Below, piece by piece: positions 8,133 to 17,599 of a stretch of DNA of 64,000 nucleotides; position 1 is the stretch's first letter; each line of letters starts with the position of its first letter. The stretch comes from Pedobacter metabolipauper. Lineage in GTDB: Bacteria; Bacteroidota; Bacteroidia; Sphingobacteriales; Sphingobacteriaceae. The translations under genes and the position numbers were made by a program. The notes beneath the pieces were generated by a model, which saw nothing but the letters and a program-made list of their open reading frames with translations, was not told the DNA's origin and did no database searches. The stretch covers positions 373,601 to 437,600 of the forward strand of contig NZ_SNYC01000003.1 in assembly GCF_004362715.1 (NCBI RefSeq), given 5' to 3'.

Positions 8133-9248
8133 TCAGTTAGCTTTTATAGGAAGTAAAAAATAAAATGTAGATCCTTTTCCTGCTGAACTCTCAACTTCAA
8201 TTTTGGTGTGGTGATAACGCAGTATTTCAGCCACAAGATATAAGCCGATCCCAAAGCCGGTGGTATGTTTGGTAGCATGGTTTTCAACCCGGTAAAAACG
8301 TTCAAATAGACGTTTCTGATCTGACTCCTGAATGCCAATACCCTGATCGCGAACATAAATTTTTACCTGAGTTCCATAAGGCTCGTAACCGACGGTGATT
8401 GTGCTTGATTCCGGTGAATATTTTATCGCGTTGCTGATCAGATTGATCAATACCTGACCCAATTTAGCGTGGTCTGCTGAAATATACATTATTCCGCTAT
8501 GGGAAAATTGAATATTGTGCGTGTGGCTGTTCAGTTGTATTTCCTGGATTACCTGCTGGATTAACAGGTGAAGTTCCAGACGCTCAAGATTAAGTGTGAC
8601 TTTAGCTTCTTCCAATCGTGACATGTTCAGAAAGTCATTGATCATTTTGGTCATACTTTTTGCCAGGCTTTCTGTTCTGCTTAAAGCCTGGCTAAGGAAG
8701 GTATCGTCAGACTTGCTATATTTGGAAAGCATTACTTGTATGTATGACAGGATGGAGGTCAGTGGTGTTTTAAGCTCATGGCTGACCATGGAAACAAAAT
8801 CATTTTTGCGTTGCTCTTCCAGTACAATCGGTGTAATGTCCCTGGTGAAGCAGCGGGTATGGATAAATTTTCCGTCTCTTGTTAACACGTTGGAGCTGAT
8901 CAGCACGTGTTTGATCGTTCCGTCTTTACATTTAAGCCGGGCCCTGTAGTTGTGCAGGGTTTCATTGTTTTTTAGGCGGGAAAGAATGTCGCCAATGACA
9001 TGCTGGTCTGCATGGAACTTACTGATCGGCTGCCCTATATATTCGTCTTTATCAAAGCCCAGTGCTGTGAGCTCAGCCTGGTTCGCCCATGTAATGATCC
9101 CTTCGCCATTTACCCAGTGTAAGGGAAGCGCAGCGTTTTCAATAAAATCAACAAGTTCTTCATTCACCGCTTCCAAATCCTTTATGCGGGTTTGGGATGC
9201 AGCGGCTTGTTGCTGAAGCTCTTGATAGGAGGTGATTTTCACGTTCAT
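8133..9248 (-). CDS. PAS-domain sensor histidine kinase
   Basis: About 371 residues from the ATG at 9248; an upstream ATG at 9305 would add 19 hydrophobic residues and cannot be excluded. A short coil (QELQQQAAASQTRIKDLEAVNEELVDF) leads into one PAS domain (about residues 45-145, with GEGIITWANQAELTALGFDKDEYIG), then HisKA with H157 in MVSHELKTPL and HATPase_c (NLISNAIKYSPES, DQGIGI, GFGIGLYLV). There is no transmembrane segment if the inner start is used, so it would sense a cytosolic cue. It is separated from the kinase operon by 211 bases rich in palindromes. Confidence 0.88.
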   Translation of the reverse strand: MNVKITSYQELQQQAAASQTRIKDLEAVNEELVDFIENAALPLHWVNGEGIITWANQAELTALGFDKDEYIGQPISKFHADQHVIGDILSRLKNNETLHNYRARLKCKDGTIKHVLISSNVLTRDGKFIHTRCFTRDITPIVLEEQRKNDFVSMVSHELKTPLTSILSYIQVMLSKYSKSDDTFLSQALSRTESLAKSMTKMINDFLNMSRLEEAKVTLNLERLELHLLIQQVIQEIQLNSHTHNIQFSHSGIMYISADHAKLGQVLINLISNAIKYSPESSTITVGYEPYGTQVKIYVRDQGIGIQESDQKRLFERFYRVENHATKHTTGFGIGLYLVAEILRYHHTKIEVESSAGKGSTFYFLLPIKAN

Positions 9249-9335
9249 TAATTTGTTCAAAATTACAACTAAATAATTTAACAAAAGAAAACCGTTCTGG
9301 TACATCGTCTTTCATCTAAAGGGTTTGCCGCGTCA

Positions 9336-9347
9336 CTGCAATTGCAG
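9336..9347. promoter_or_regulatory. 12-bp palindrome CTGCAATTGCAG
   Basis: A perfect palindrome in the divergent gap between the PAS kinase (leftward) and the broken helicase (rightward). The position suits an operator for either gene, but it may be chance. Confidence 0.25.
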
Positions 9348-9458
9348 GTGCCACTGTTTTATTGACCAACTGGAAAGGCAGGACCAGTTAATGAATGAAA
9401 GGGATTTATTGTACGATTATATTGCTGGTGCCAAACTTTTTTTTAGCAAATAAGTTGT

Positions 9459-10996
9459 ATGGCTATGGAAATTTCTGAAAACAATCAACGAACCACGATT
9501 AGAAAAAAATTATACCATTACCAAGAAAGTGACATTACATTGCTGCTGGATAAGCTGGAACAAAATAAAGCCGGTTACCGCCTGCTTTATCAGCTGCCTA
9601 CCGGCGGTGGTAAGACCGTGATCTTTTCGGAAATTGCTGGAAGGTTCATCAGGAAATATCATAAGAAAGTAATTGTACTTACCCATCGTACGGAACTATG
9701 CAGACAGACATCTGCTGCGTTAAAAATGACGTCCATTCGTAACAAGGTGATTGACAGCTCGGTCAAAAAGCTGGCGGCAAAAGACGGCTATAGCTGCTAT
9801 GTGGCGATGGTTGAAACCCTTAAAAACCGAATTAAGGATGGCGTGATCAATACCGATGATGTAGGTTTAGTCATCGTTGATGAAGCGCACCACAATTCCT
9901 TTCACAAATTGCTGGGTAAGTTTACCGGGGCATCTGTTATTGGGATTACTGCTACTCCTTTCAGTTCAGATGTTAACCTGCCAATGCGTAAAAACTAAGA
10001 TGAGCTGGTAACCGGCGAGCCAATTCATTCACTTATCGGTCAGGGCTTTCTCGCCCGACCTATGACCTGGCGGTACGATGTTGAATTGAATACATTAAAA
10101 ACAGGTATTCATGGCGATTTTACGGTAAGCACCTCCGATGAACTATACAGTTCGCAGCCTATGCTTGACCTGCTCGTCCATGCTTATGAAAGCCATGCTA
10201 AAAATAAGAAAACGCTCATTTTTAATAATGGGATATTTACTCCAGAAAAGTAGAGCAGGTATTCTCAGCCCTGGGTTATCCGATCCGCCATCTGGATAAT
10301 AAGACCAGCAGCGCGGAACGGGAAGAGATCTTAAAATGGTTAAAGAAAACAAAGGGGGCGATCCTGACTTCGGTATCTATATTAACTACAGGTTTTGATG
10401 AGCCTACAATACAGAACGTGATTCTGAACCGGGCGACAACTTCGCTTACCTCATACCACCAGATGATTGGAAGGGGTTCCAGAAGGCTGCCTCAAAAGAA
10501 GACCTTTGGGATCATTGACCTGGGAAATAATACTGACCGTTTTGGAGAATGGACTGCGCCGATAGACTGGAAGCACGTATTCGAAAACCCGGAAGCTTAT
10601 CATGAAATGCTGAATACCAAAACGAGTTATGAAGCGCATCAAATGCCCTCCGATATGCGAAGCAAATTCCCCGCAAGCAGGGAAATTTCCTTTGACGTTC
10701 AGTCGGCTCACCAGTCAGCTATAGAGAATGGCCAAAAGGCTAAGATCGTCATTCGCGATTCGATCCGCCAACATGCACTTATGTGTGTTGACAATAGCAG
10801 CACTGTTGCCGGGGCGCTGGAGCTGACTACCGAATTAGATAAAGAAATTGACTGGCGGATTAAGCAATATGGGAAGTGCTTGGGTAAGGTGACTAAGAAT
10901 TATACAGACTGGCTGAAGGAAGATTACCGGTCAAAACTCAAAAAACTGGTACAAAAAATTATGGGGCGCAGGGTGCTGATTAAAACCGCAGTATAA
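9459..10996 (+). pseudogene. DEAD/DEAH-box helicase (SF2, UvrB/RES-type), broken by a nonsense codon and a frameshift
   Basis: A complete SF2 helicase can be read across three segments: Walker A LPTGGGKT, DEAH-type VDEAHH, motif III GITATP, then FDEPT and motif VI QMIGRGSR. The first lesion is a TAA at 9996-9998, where the context (MRKN-stop-DELVTGEP) predicts a Tyr codon, so one base change explains it. Reading resumes in the same frame to 10253. The second lesion is a one-base deletion near 10240: after GIFT the frame shifts and the protein continues as SRKVEQVFSALGYP up to 10996. The whole would be about 512 residues. Apart from these lesions the sequence is well preserved, so inactivation is recent or the lesions are sequencing errors. 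Confidence 0.85.
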
Positions 10997-11090
10997 AACA
11001 AATGGAACACACCTTTATGAAATTCTTATCATAGATCAATGCCGGTATGAAATGCGAATGCTACTTTTGTATCCACTTAAAACAAGAAAA

Positions 11091-11678
11091 ATGAAATTAA
11101 AAATCACTTCAATTTTTGCATTCGTAGCTATACTTGCATTGTCAGCGTTTAAAAATGGCGCTAAACCAGTTACTTATACGGTTGATGCAGCCAAATCTTC
11201 TATTACCTGGATCGGTAAAAAAGTAACCGGTTCTCACAATGGAACGATCGCTTTAAAATCAGGATCATTAAATGTTGACGGTAAAAACGTAACAGGCGGT
11301 TCATTTGTAATTGACATGACTGCGATTAAAGATGCAGATGGTAGCGACAAGTTAGAAGGTCACTTAAAAGCAGATGATTTCTTTGGTTCGGCTAAATTCC
11401 CTACGTCAACTTTCGTGATCACTAAAGTTGCTGGTTCAGGTGCAAACCTAACCGTTAGTGGTAATTTGACCATCAAAGGAATTACTAAACCATTAAGCTT
11501 CCCTGCTTCGGTAACTACAAATGCCGATGGTACGGTTTCTGCACTTGCAGGTAAGATCACTGTAGACAGAACCAAATATGACATCAGATATGGTTCAAAA
11601 TCATTCTTTGACAGCATTGGCGACAAAGCTATTGATGATAATTTTGAGATCGGTGTGAAACTGGTAGCTAAAAAATAA
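11091..11678 (+). CDS. YceI-family periplasmic lipid-binding protein
   Basis: 195 residues from the ATG at 11091, chosen because MKLKITSIFAFVAILALSAF then forms a normal signal peptide; an ATG at 11052 would put extra residues ahead of it. The mature part has the YceI lipocalin-like pattern: YTVDAAKSSITWIGKKVTGSH, HLKADDFFGSAKFPTSTF, then GNLTIKGITKPLSFP and DRTKYDIRYGS. The family binds polyisoprenoid or amphiphilic molecules in a beta-barrel tunnel. It is monocistronic, ending in a strong terminator. Confidence 0.93.
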   Translation: MKLKITSIFAFVAILALSAFKNGAKPVTYTVDAAKSSITWIGKKVTGSHNGTIALKSGSLNVDGKNVTGGSFVIDMTAIKDADGSDKLEGHLKADDFFGSAKFPTSTFVITKVAGSGANLTVSGNLTIKGITKPLSFPASVTTNADGTVSALAGKITVDRTKYDIRYGSKSFFDSIGDKAIDDNFEIGVKLVAKK

Positions 11679-11703
11679 TCTTTCCTTAATGGAATGTGGA
11701 AGG

Positions 11704-11732
11704 CCTGCTCATTTTTGAGCAGGTTTTTTTTT
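11704..11732 (+). terminator. Rho-independent terminator after the YceI gene
   Basis: An 8-bp perfect stem (CCTGCTCA 11704-11711 / TGAGCAGG 11716-11723), a TTTT loop, and nine T residues at 11724-11732. It lies 25 bases after the YceI stop codon. Confidence 0.92.
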
Positions 11733-11903
11733 GGAGAAATTTCCAGTATTTTCTATTCGGGACTAAGATTCACGTTTATAATTTTGGTATTTGCAGGTGT
11801 TTTTTGGATGTTATAAAATTTAAAAGATTATTAGATTTTGATGTGTGGCTTTTTGATTCTATTTTAGATTATAATTAACTAAGGTTTAATATATAATGTA
11901 TCC

Positions 11904-12878
11904 ATGTTTATCATAAGGTTGAAGCCGTCATTTCTATTAGTTTTATTGTTTTCTGCAGGTTTTGCAACCGCTCAGGAACTCCCCGGGGCCTATAAGCAAG
12001 ATATAAATGGTACCAAGCTATCTTTTGAAATGCAGGGCATAGCAGGCGGTCAGTTTGTTATGGGAAGCAAAAAAGGAAAAGCTGATGAACAGCCGGTGCA
12101 TGCGGTTAAGGTTGATCCGTTCTGGATCGGAACCTATGAGGTAACCTGGGATATTTATGAACCCTTTTTATATAAAGATTTTGAAGCCTCTAATAACATA
12201 GGTGCGGTGCCTGCAAATGTTGATGCGGTAACCAGGCCTACCAAGCCCTATCTTGACATGACTTTTGGAATGGGTAAGGAAGGCCAGCCTGCGCTGGCAA
12301 TGACGCATTACAATGCCATCCAGTTTTGCAAATGGCTTTATGTGCGGACAGGAGAATTCTATCGACTGCCGACTGAGGCGGAATGGGAGTATGCCTGCCG
12401 GGCAGGGACAGCTACCGAATATTCTTTTGGAGATGATGCATCCAAGCTTGGCGACTATGCCTGGTATGATGCGAACAGCGAAGGAAAGACGCACAAAGTT
12501 GGCGAAAAAAAGCCAAACCCGTGGGGATTGTATGACATGCATGGCAATGTTGCAGAATGGACCTATGATCAGTATCTGCCAGATTTCTATGCAGCTGTAG
12601 CTAAAGACAAGGCCGCTAACCCAATTGCCGTACCTGAAAAGCTCTATCCCAATGTGGTTCGGGGCGGAGCCTATAATGATATTGCGGCTGATTCCAGATC
12701 GTCTGCAAGGCTTCCTTCAGATCCGGTATGGAAACAGCTTGATCCCCAGATCCCTAAAAGTAACTGGTGGTTTCCTGAAGCACCTTTTGTCGGCCTAAGA
12801 TTAGTGAGGCCCTTAGTTAAGCCGTCTAAAGAATTTATAGATGCGTATTACAATAAAGCACCAATTAAAGACTTTTAA
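11904..12878 (+). CDS. Exported formylglycine-generating-enzyme-like (SUMF1) domain protein
   Basis: 324 residues with a signal peptide ending near FATAQ. The SUMF1/FGE fold is recognisable from GGQFVMGSKKGKADEQPVH, the RLPTEAEWEYACRAGT block, NPWGLYDMHGNVAEWTYDQY and VVRGGAYND near the end. The paired cysteines that bind copper and do catalysis in true FGE are absent: the equivalent C-terminal stretch reads YNDIAADSRSSARLP. It is therefore probably a binding or structural member, or acts on another chemistry. It heads the rightward cluster with the Gfo/Idh/MocA, ApbE and isomerase genes, 82 bases upstream of the oxidoreductase. Confidence 0.87.
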   Translation: MFIIRLKPSFLLVLLFSAGFATAQELPGAYKQDINGTKLSFEMQGIAGGQFVMGSKKGKADEQPVHAVKVDPFWIGTYEVTWDIYEPFLYKDFEASNNIGAVPANVDAVTRPTKPYLDMTFGMGKEGQPALAMTHYNAIQFCKWLYVRTGEFYRLPTEAEWEYACRAGTATEYSFGDDASKLGDYAWYDANSEGKTHKVGEKKPNPWGLYDMHGNVAEWTYDQYLPDFYAAVAKDKAANPIAVPEKLYPNVVRGGAYNDIAADSRSSARLPSDPVWKQLDPQIPKSNWWFPEAPFVGLRLVRPLVKPSKEFIDAYYNKAPIKDF

Positions 12879-12881
12879 ACC

Positions 12882-12935
12882 AACATCGACGATTGAATCA
12901 ATAAAGACGATTAGAACCATTAAAGATTATTAAAC
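12882..12935 (+). repeat. Weak 9-bp periodic run, possibly a decayed GTTGAGAAC-type array
   Basis: Between the SUMF1-like and Gfo/Idh genes, six consecutive 9-mers (AACATCGAC, GATTGAATC, AATAAAGAC, GATTAGAAC, CATTAAAGA, TTATTAAAC) share a loose pattern with A/T at position 2, T at 3 and A in the second half. GATTAGAAC differs from GTTGAGAAC at two positions. This may be chance in AT-rich spacer DNA. Confidence 0.25.
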
Positions 12936-12960
12936 CAACCACATATAAACCTAAATTACA

Positions 12961-14286
12961 ATGAATACTGAAGAAATGGGCGCCAATGAGCGCCGTGAGT
13001 TTTTAAAGAAATCGGTTCTGCTGACCGGGGGAGTCCTGCTGAACGGAATTGCGTTTGCCGGTGCCAATACATCCGTTGACGATACCATAAAAATTGCGTT
13101 GATTGGCTGCGGCGACCGGGGAACCGGAGCGGCATTCCAGGCACTGAATACCAAAGAGAACCTAAAATTGGTGGCTATGGCTGATGCCTTTAGTGACCGG
13201 CTTGAAGAAGCATACAAAAACCTTTCTACAAAATATGGCGCAAAGGTGGACGTTCCTAAAGAACGCCGTTTTGTTGGTTTTGATGCTTATAAACAAGCCA
13301 TTGCGCTTGCTGATGTCGTAATTTTAGCTACGCCTCCAGGATTCAGACCAGGCCATTTTGAAGAGGCTGTTAACCAGAGTAAACATATATTCATGGAGAA
13401 ACCGGTTGCCGTAGACGCTCCAGGCATCCGCAGGGTACTTGCAGCCGCTAAAATTGCTGAGCAGAAGAAATTAAATGTGGTGGTGGGGCTTCAGCGCCGG
13501 TACCAGACCAATTACCGGGAAGGGATGCAGCGCATCCAGGATGGAATGATTGGAGATATTACCGGCGGACAGGTATACTGGAACAGCGGTGGGGTTTGGG
13601 TTAAGAAACGTCAGCCTAATCAGACGGAAATGGAATACCAGATGCGCAACTGGTATTATTTTAACTGGTTATGCGGCGATCATATTGTAGAGCAGCATGT
13701 CCATAACATTGACATTGCCAACTGGATAAAAAATGCACATCCGGTATCTGTACAGGGAACCGGCAGCCGCGCCTGGAGAACGGGAAAAGATTACGGTGAA
13801 ATTTATGACAATCACTCTGTAGAACTGACCTATGCGGACGGTGCGGTAATTCATAGCCAGTGCCGCCATTTTGAAGGCATTGATAACCGCGTGGATGAAA
13901 GTTTCCAGGGAACAAAAGGCCGCGTTCTTTTTGATGCAGGCGGCAATGTTGGAAGAATTTGGGATTCCAAAGGAACCGTATTGTTTAACCATAGCCTAAA
14001 GGTGAACCCCAATCCCTACCAGGTAGAGCATGATGAACTTTTTGCGGCTATTGCCAAAGGAGAATTTAAATATAAAGATGCCGAGCGCGGTGCGATCAGC
14101 TGCATGACATCCATTATTGGCCGTTATGCGACTTATTCAGGTAAAAAAATCAAATGGGAAGATGCATTAAATGCAGACAACAGCTTGTTTCCAGATGAGT
14201 TGAGCTGGACTGCCATGCCTAAGGTAGTACCTGATGCAAATGGTTTATACCCAATTCCGACACCGGGAAGAACGAAGGTGATCTAA
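12961..14286 (+). CDS. Tat-exported Gfo/Idh/MocA-family oxidoreductase
   Basis: 441 residues. The N-terminus NERREFLKKSVLLTGG fits a twin-arginine signal (RRxFLK), so the protein probably folds with its cofactor in the cytoplasm and works in the periplasm. A Rossmann NAD(P)-binding motif IGCGDRGTG follows at about residue 49, then the family MEKPVAVD motif near 145. The C-terminal alpha/beta substrate domain has CGDHIVEQHVHNIDIANW, a family hallmark. Likely substrates are sugars or cyclitols. It sits directly upstream of apbE (14 bases) and the isomerase, suggesting one carbohydrate-processing unit. Confidence 0.92.
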   Translation: MNTEEMGANERREFLKKSVLLTGGVLLNGIAFAGANTSVDDTIKIALIGCGDRGTGAAFQALNTKENLKLVAMADAFSDRLEEAYKNLSTKYGAKVDVPKERRFVGFDAYKQAIALADVVILATPPGFRPGHFEEAVNQSKHIFMEKPVAVDAPGIRRVLAAAKIAEQKKLNVVVGLQRRYQTNYREGMQRIQDGMIGDITGGQVYWNSGGVWVKKRQPNQTEMEYQMRNWYYFNWLCGDHIVEQHVHNIDIANWIKNAHPVSVQGTGSRAWRTGKDYGEIYDNHSVELTYADGAVIHSQCRHFEGIDNRVDESFQGTKGRVLFDAGGNVGRIWDSKGTVLFNHSLKVNPNPYQVEHDELFAAIAKGEFKYKDAERGAISCMTSIIGRYATYSGKKIKWEDALNADNSLFPDELSWTAMPKVVPDANGLYPIPTPGRTKVI

Positions 14287-14300
14287 ACGTTATTCAGGTA

Positions 14301-15317
14301 ATGTTTTTCACCAGGCCAACCTTTATTCTGGCTATACTGCTGCTGACATTTCTGTTAAAGAAGAATCAGCGGCAGTATACCATACACGGTTATGCGCAAG
14401 GTACCGACTATACGGTAAAGTACTTTGCAGCCGATAGCCTGGTTACCAAAGGTACTGTGGACAGTATTTTGCTCCAGATTGATTCTTCCATGTCGCTCTA
14501 TAAGCCTTATTCCCTAATTAACAGGTTTAATGCGGCCGAAACTGGCATGGAACTCGATCCGCATTTTAGTGCCGTGATGCGTAAAGCTTTTGAGGTATAT
14601 CACACTACAAAAGGTAAGTTCGACGTAACGGTGAAGCCATTGGTACAGGCCTGGGGATTTGGAGCCCAACGGGTAACATCGTTTCCGGACACTGCCGCTA
14701 TTGAGCAGATGATGGCCTGTGTTGGAATGGACCGGCTAACCCTGAAGGGAAGTTTTCTTCAAAAACAAGACCCCTGTTTGCAGGTAGACCTCAATGGCAT
14801 TGCCCAGGGTTACAGCGTGGATGTGGTTGCAGATTATCTTTTAAAAAAAGGGATTAAAGCTTTCGTGGTAGAGATAGGGGGTGAGATTAGGGTTAGAGGG
14901 CCAAAGCCTGACGGAACTTCGTTTAAGATCGGCATAGAAGGACCGGCAGATCATGGCCAGGAAGAACCTGTGATCAAGCACGTTGTAAACCTCAGCAAAG
15001 GAGCAATCACTACTTCAGGCAATTACAGGAAATATATTCAGCAAGGCAGTAAGCGGATATCTCACCTGATCGATGCCAAAACCGGCTATCCCTTAACCAC
15101 GAGCATGATCAGTGTTACAGTCTATGCCAAAGATGCAATCACTGCAGATGGATACGATAATGCATTGATGGCTATGGATATGGATGAGGCCATCGCTTTT
15201 GTGAATCAACAAAGAGGAATGGCCGCCTATCTGGTGTACCATCTGAAAGATGGCCGGGTAGCGGATACGTTAACTGCAGGCTTTAAAAAAATAATATCAG
15301 ATAAATCATTAAATTAG
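14301..15317 (+). CDS. apbE: FAD:protein FMN transferase (ApbE)
   Basis: 338 residues with one N-terminal hydrophobic segment (signal anchor, residues 4-18). The ApbE fold is shown by SMSLYKPYSLINRFN, GKFDVTVKPLVQAWGFG, DLNGIAQGYSVD, VEIGGEIRVRG and the ISHLIDAKTGYPL block that holds the metal and FAD phosphates. It attaches FMN from FAD to a Ser/Thr of an exported flavoprotein. No obvious acceptor with the usual flavinylation motif is seen in the neighbouring genes, so its client is not clear. It lies 14 bases after the oxidoreductase and 25 before the isomerase, an evident operon. Confidence 0.92.
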   Translation: MFFTRPTFILAILLLTFLLKKNQRQYTIHGYAQGTDYTVKYFAADSLVTKGTVDSILLQIDSSMSLYKPYSLINRFNAAETGMELDPHFSAVMRKAFEVYHTTKGKFDVTVKPLVQAWGFGAQRVTSFPDTAAIEQMMACVGMDRLTLKGSFLQKQDPCLQVDLNGIAQGYSVDVVADYLLKKGIKAFVVEIGGEIRVRGPKPDGTSFKIGIEGPADHGQEEPVIKHVVNLSKGAITTSGNYRKYIQQGSKRISHLIDAKTGYPLTTSMISVTVYAKDAITADGYDNALMAMDMDEAIAFVNQQRGMAAYLVYHLKDGRVADTLTAGFKKIISDKSLN

Positions 15318-15342
15318 TTACTGACCAATTCAAACCAAACTT

Positions 15343-16272
15343 ATGAACAGGATAGATTTTCTAAAAAATAGCTTCATGGCCACAGGTGCCCTTGTTGCGG
15401 GATCTTCGCTAACGGGATCGGCTGCTATAGATTCAGCAGGACCGCTGACTGCTGCTGGTAAAACCTTTAACCTGGATTATGCGCCGCACCAGGGCATGTT
15501 TAAGAACAGTGCAGGTGATGCTTTCCTGGATCAAATTCAATTTATGTATGATCAGGGGTTCCGTTCTATTGAAGACAATGGCTATCTGAACAGATCTATC
15601 GAAGAGCAAACTAAAATAGGAAACCTGCTTGCAAAACTCGGAATGAGAATGGGCGTGTTTGTTGTTGATGGTGGTGACAACTGGAAAACGGCTTTAACAA
15701 CTGGAAAAAAGGAGTTCAAGGATAAATTTGTGGATACCTGCAAACGTTCTGTAGACGCAGCCAAGCGCTGTAATGCGAAGTGGTTAACCGTAGTTCCGGG
15801 ATTTTATGAGCGCAAGCTCCCCTACGGAAATCAATTTGCCAACGTTGTGGATGCCATGCGTGCCGGTGCCGAGATCTTTGAGCCTCATGGGCTGGTGATG
15901 GTGCTCGAAACGCTAAGCGATACGCCAGAACTTTTTCTGCAGCAGACCCATGAAACCTTTGCGGTTTGTAAAGCGGTACAAAGTCCGGCCTGTAAAATCC
16001 TGTACGATATTTATCACATGCAGAAAACAGAGGGACAGCTGATTGTCAATATGGACCGATGCTGGGATGAAATTGCGTACATCCAAATTGGTGACAATCC
16101 GGGAAGGAATGAACCTACTACTGGTGAAATCAATTACAAAAACCTTTTTAAACACATTTACAACAAAGGTTATAAAGGGGTTATGGGCATGGAACATGGC
16201 AACTCTAAACCGGGTAAGGAAGGGGAGCAGCGGCTAATCCAGGCCTACCGGGAATGTGATGCCTTTATGTAG
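15343..16272 (+). CDS. TIM-barrel isomerase (hydroxypyruvate isomerase / sugar epimerase family)
   Basis: 309 residues. The N-terminus MNRIDFLKNSFMATGALVAGSS is a hydrophobic export signal of the kind found on Bacteroidota Tat-type proteins, though it lacks a clean RR. The AP-endonuclease-2-type barrel shows metal ligands in VMVLETLSDT (Glu), ILYDIYHMQ (Asp, His), IQIGDNPGRNEPTTGEINY and GMEHG (Glu, His). It probably isomerises a keto sugar or hydroxy-keto acid together with the adjacent Gfo/Idh/MocA enzyme. It ends one base before the convergent PqiA-like gene, with no terminator between. Confidence 0.87.
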   Translation: MNRIDFLKNSFMATGALVAGSSLTGSAAIDSAGPLTAAGKTFNLDYAPHQGMFKNSAGDAFLDQIQFMYDQGFRSIEDNGYLNRSIEEQTKIGNLLAKLGMRMGVFVVDGGDNWKTALTTGKKEFKDKFVDTCKRSVDAAKRCNAKWLTVVPGFYERKLPYGNQFANVVDAMRAGAEIFEPHGLVMVLETLSDTPELFLQQTHETFAVCKAVQSPACKILYDIYHMQKTEGQLIVNMDRCWDEIAYIQIGDNPGRNEPTTGEINYKNLFKHIYNKGYKGVMGMEHGNSKPGKEGEQRLIQAYRECDAFM

Positions 16273-16273
16273 A

Positions 16274-17599
16274 CTATTGTCCGGATGCAGGTTGTTGAAC
16301 GGATGGCTTTAGTATGATGCGTTTTAAGATCAGGGACAATATGGACGAATAGACCACATAGCCTACAAAGATGAAGTATCCGGGCTGCAAGCTCGTATTG
16401 TTTTGCGTAACCGTAGATAACAACTCTTCCTGAATATTGAGATTGGAGAGCTGACTTTTTAAGATTCCGTTTAAGCCGATGTAGGTCATGGCGATTCCGA
16501 CTACCATCACATCGGCCATGTCCCACTTACCCAGGTCAAAAGCCAGGTATCTGATAACCTTGTTTTCGGAATATTTGTCCCTGCCCCAAATATGGATACC
16601 CTTTCCAATCATTCGCAGGATCGGGAGGATGATCACAAAGAGCAGGATCAGTATGCCAACCACAACCGCATCGGGTTTAGGTTCTTCAATTAACGCGGTA
16701 ATGATGCCCAGGATACTCTTGCTTTGAAAAAATAATACCTGGTTTGAAAATGCAAGTTTCTCTTCAAGAAGGGTAAAGTTGAGCGACTGGATACGCGCAT
16801 CGACCTCTATAATGGTAGATGTGATCCCCACCAATAGCAGGATGAAAGCAAACAAAAGGGACATGATATAAAGCGTGGTATACAGACGCACCTGTTTTCT
16901 CATGAGCAGCCAGAGACAAAGGGCCAAAAGCACACAGCCAAACATGGCATACATGTACGTATAGATTTGTGTATGTATGGCGGCAAGCTGAGCACTGATC
17001 GTTTTCTCAAAACCGACGGTATTGGATACCTGGTATTTGCTGTAAATGTTTTCGCTTACCGTAGCACTCGCTGGCTTGGTATTGTCGAACGTTTCTTTTT
17101 CGAGCTGGTCAATTTTGCTGGTCGCGATGCTTTTGAGCCTTTTTTTACTGGCCGGGCTATTGACTCTGCTGATGATGGTACTGGCAAAAGTTGGTACTTG
17201 CTCATAAAGGTCATCGGCATCGACAAATGCGTTAAAAGCGAGTTTTTTCAGTTTGCCGCCAATGCTTTTCTGCGGTTTGGTAATCTCTGCTACCGCCGTA
17301 CCGATCAAACCGTTTAGCTGTTTCTCTACTTTTTTCTGCAGATCCTTTTTCTGTGCTGCAGTCATTTCGAAATTAGTGACTTTTCCGTCTACGATCAGTG
17401 CGATCTTCTCGCGCCACTGATCTACGGAGAAAATGCCAAAGGTGATGTTATTGGCCACACTATAATCTTCCTTGATCTCTTTCTGCTGTGCAGATAGCGC
17501 AGCGATGTGGTAGCCGCACCAGGCCGCCCCGCAAAGCAGGATACTCAATCCGGCGATCAGCAGGATGTTGGGCAGGATCGTTTTTTTAGTGGGACTCAT
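16274..17599 (-). CDS. PqiA-like membrane protein (paralogue 2)
   Basis: 441 residues. One N-terminal membrane helix (about 10-30) precedes a large extracytoplasmic Lys/Ala-rich region (30-205), then four more membrane segments. Features of the paraquat-inducible protein A family are GKWDMADVMVVGIAMTYIGLNG near residue 355 and the closing VLRIILK-type helix. It is a clear paralogue of the gene just upstream (same layout, shared phrases such as KVIRY or KVIKYFAF, MADV, YIGLNG and SQL-NLNI). Its start overlaps the end of that gene by 14 bases, so the two are probably translationally coupled. PqiA-type proteins take part in lipid transport across the envelope. Confidence 0.8.
   Translation of the reverse strand: MSPTKKTILPNILLIAGLSILLCGAAWCGYHIAALSAQQKEIKEDYSVANNITFGIFSVDQWREKIALIVDGKVTNFEMTAAQKKDLQKKVEKQLNGLIGTAVAEITKPQKSIGGKLKKLAFNAFVDADDLYEQVPTFASTIISRVNSPASKKRLKSIATSKIDQLEKETFDNTKPASATVSENIYSKYQVSNTVGFEKTISAQLAAIHTQIYTYMYAMFGCVLLALCLWLLMRKQVRLYTTLYIMSLLFAFILLLVGITSTIIEVDARIQSLNFTLLEEKLAFSNQVLFFQSKSILGIITALIEEPKPDAVVVGILILLFVIILPILRMIGKGIHIWGRDKYSENKVIRYLAFDLGKWDMADVMVVGIAMTYIGLNGILKSQLSNLNIQEELLSTVTQNNTSLQPGYFIFVGYVVYSSILSLILKRIILKPSVQQPASGQ

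Noticed and set aside
11696..11878. 60-residue ORF after the YceI gene
   Set aside because: It lies over the terminator and an AT-rich spacer and is made of Phe/Leu-rich noise.
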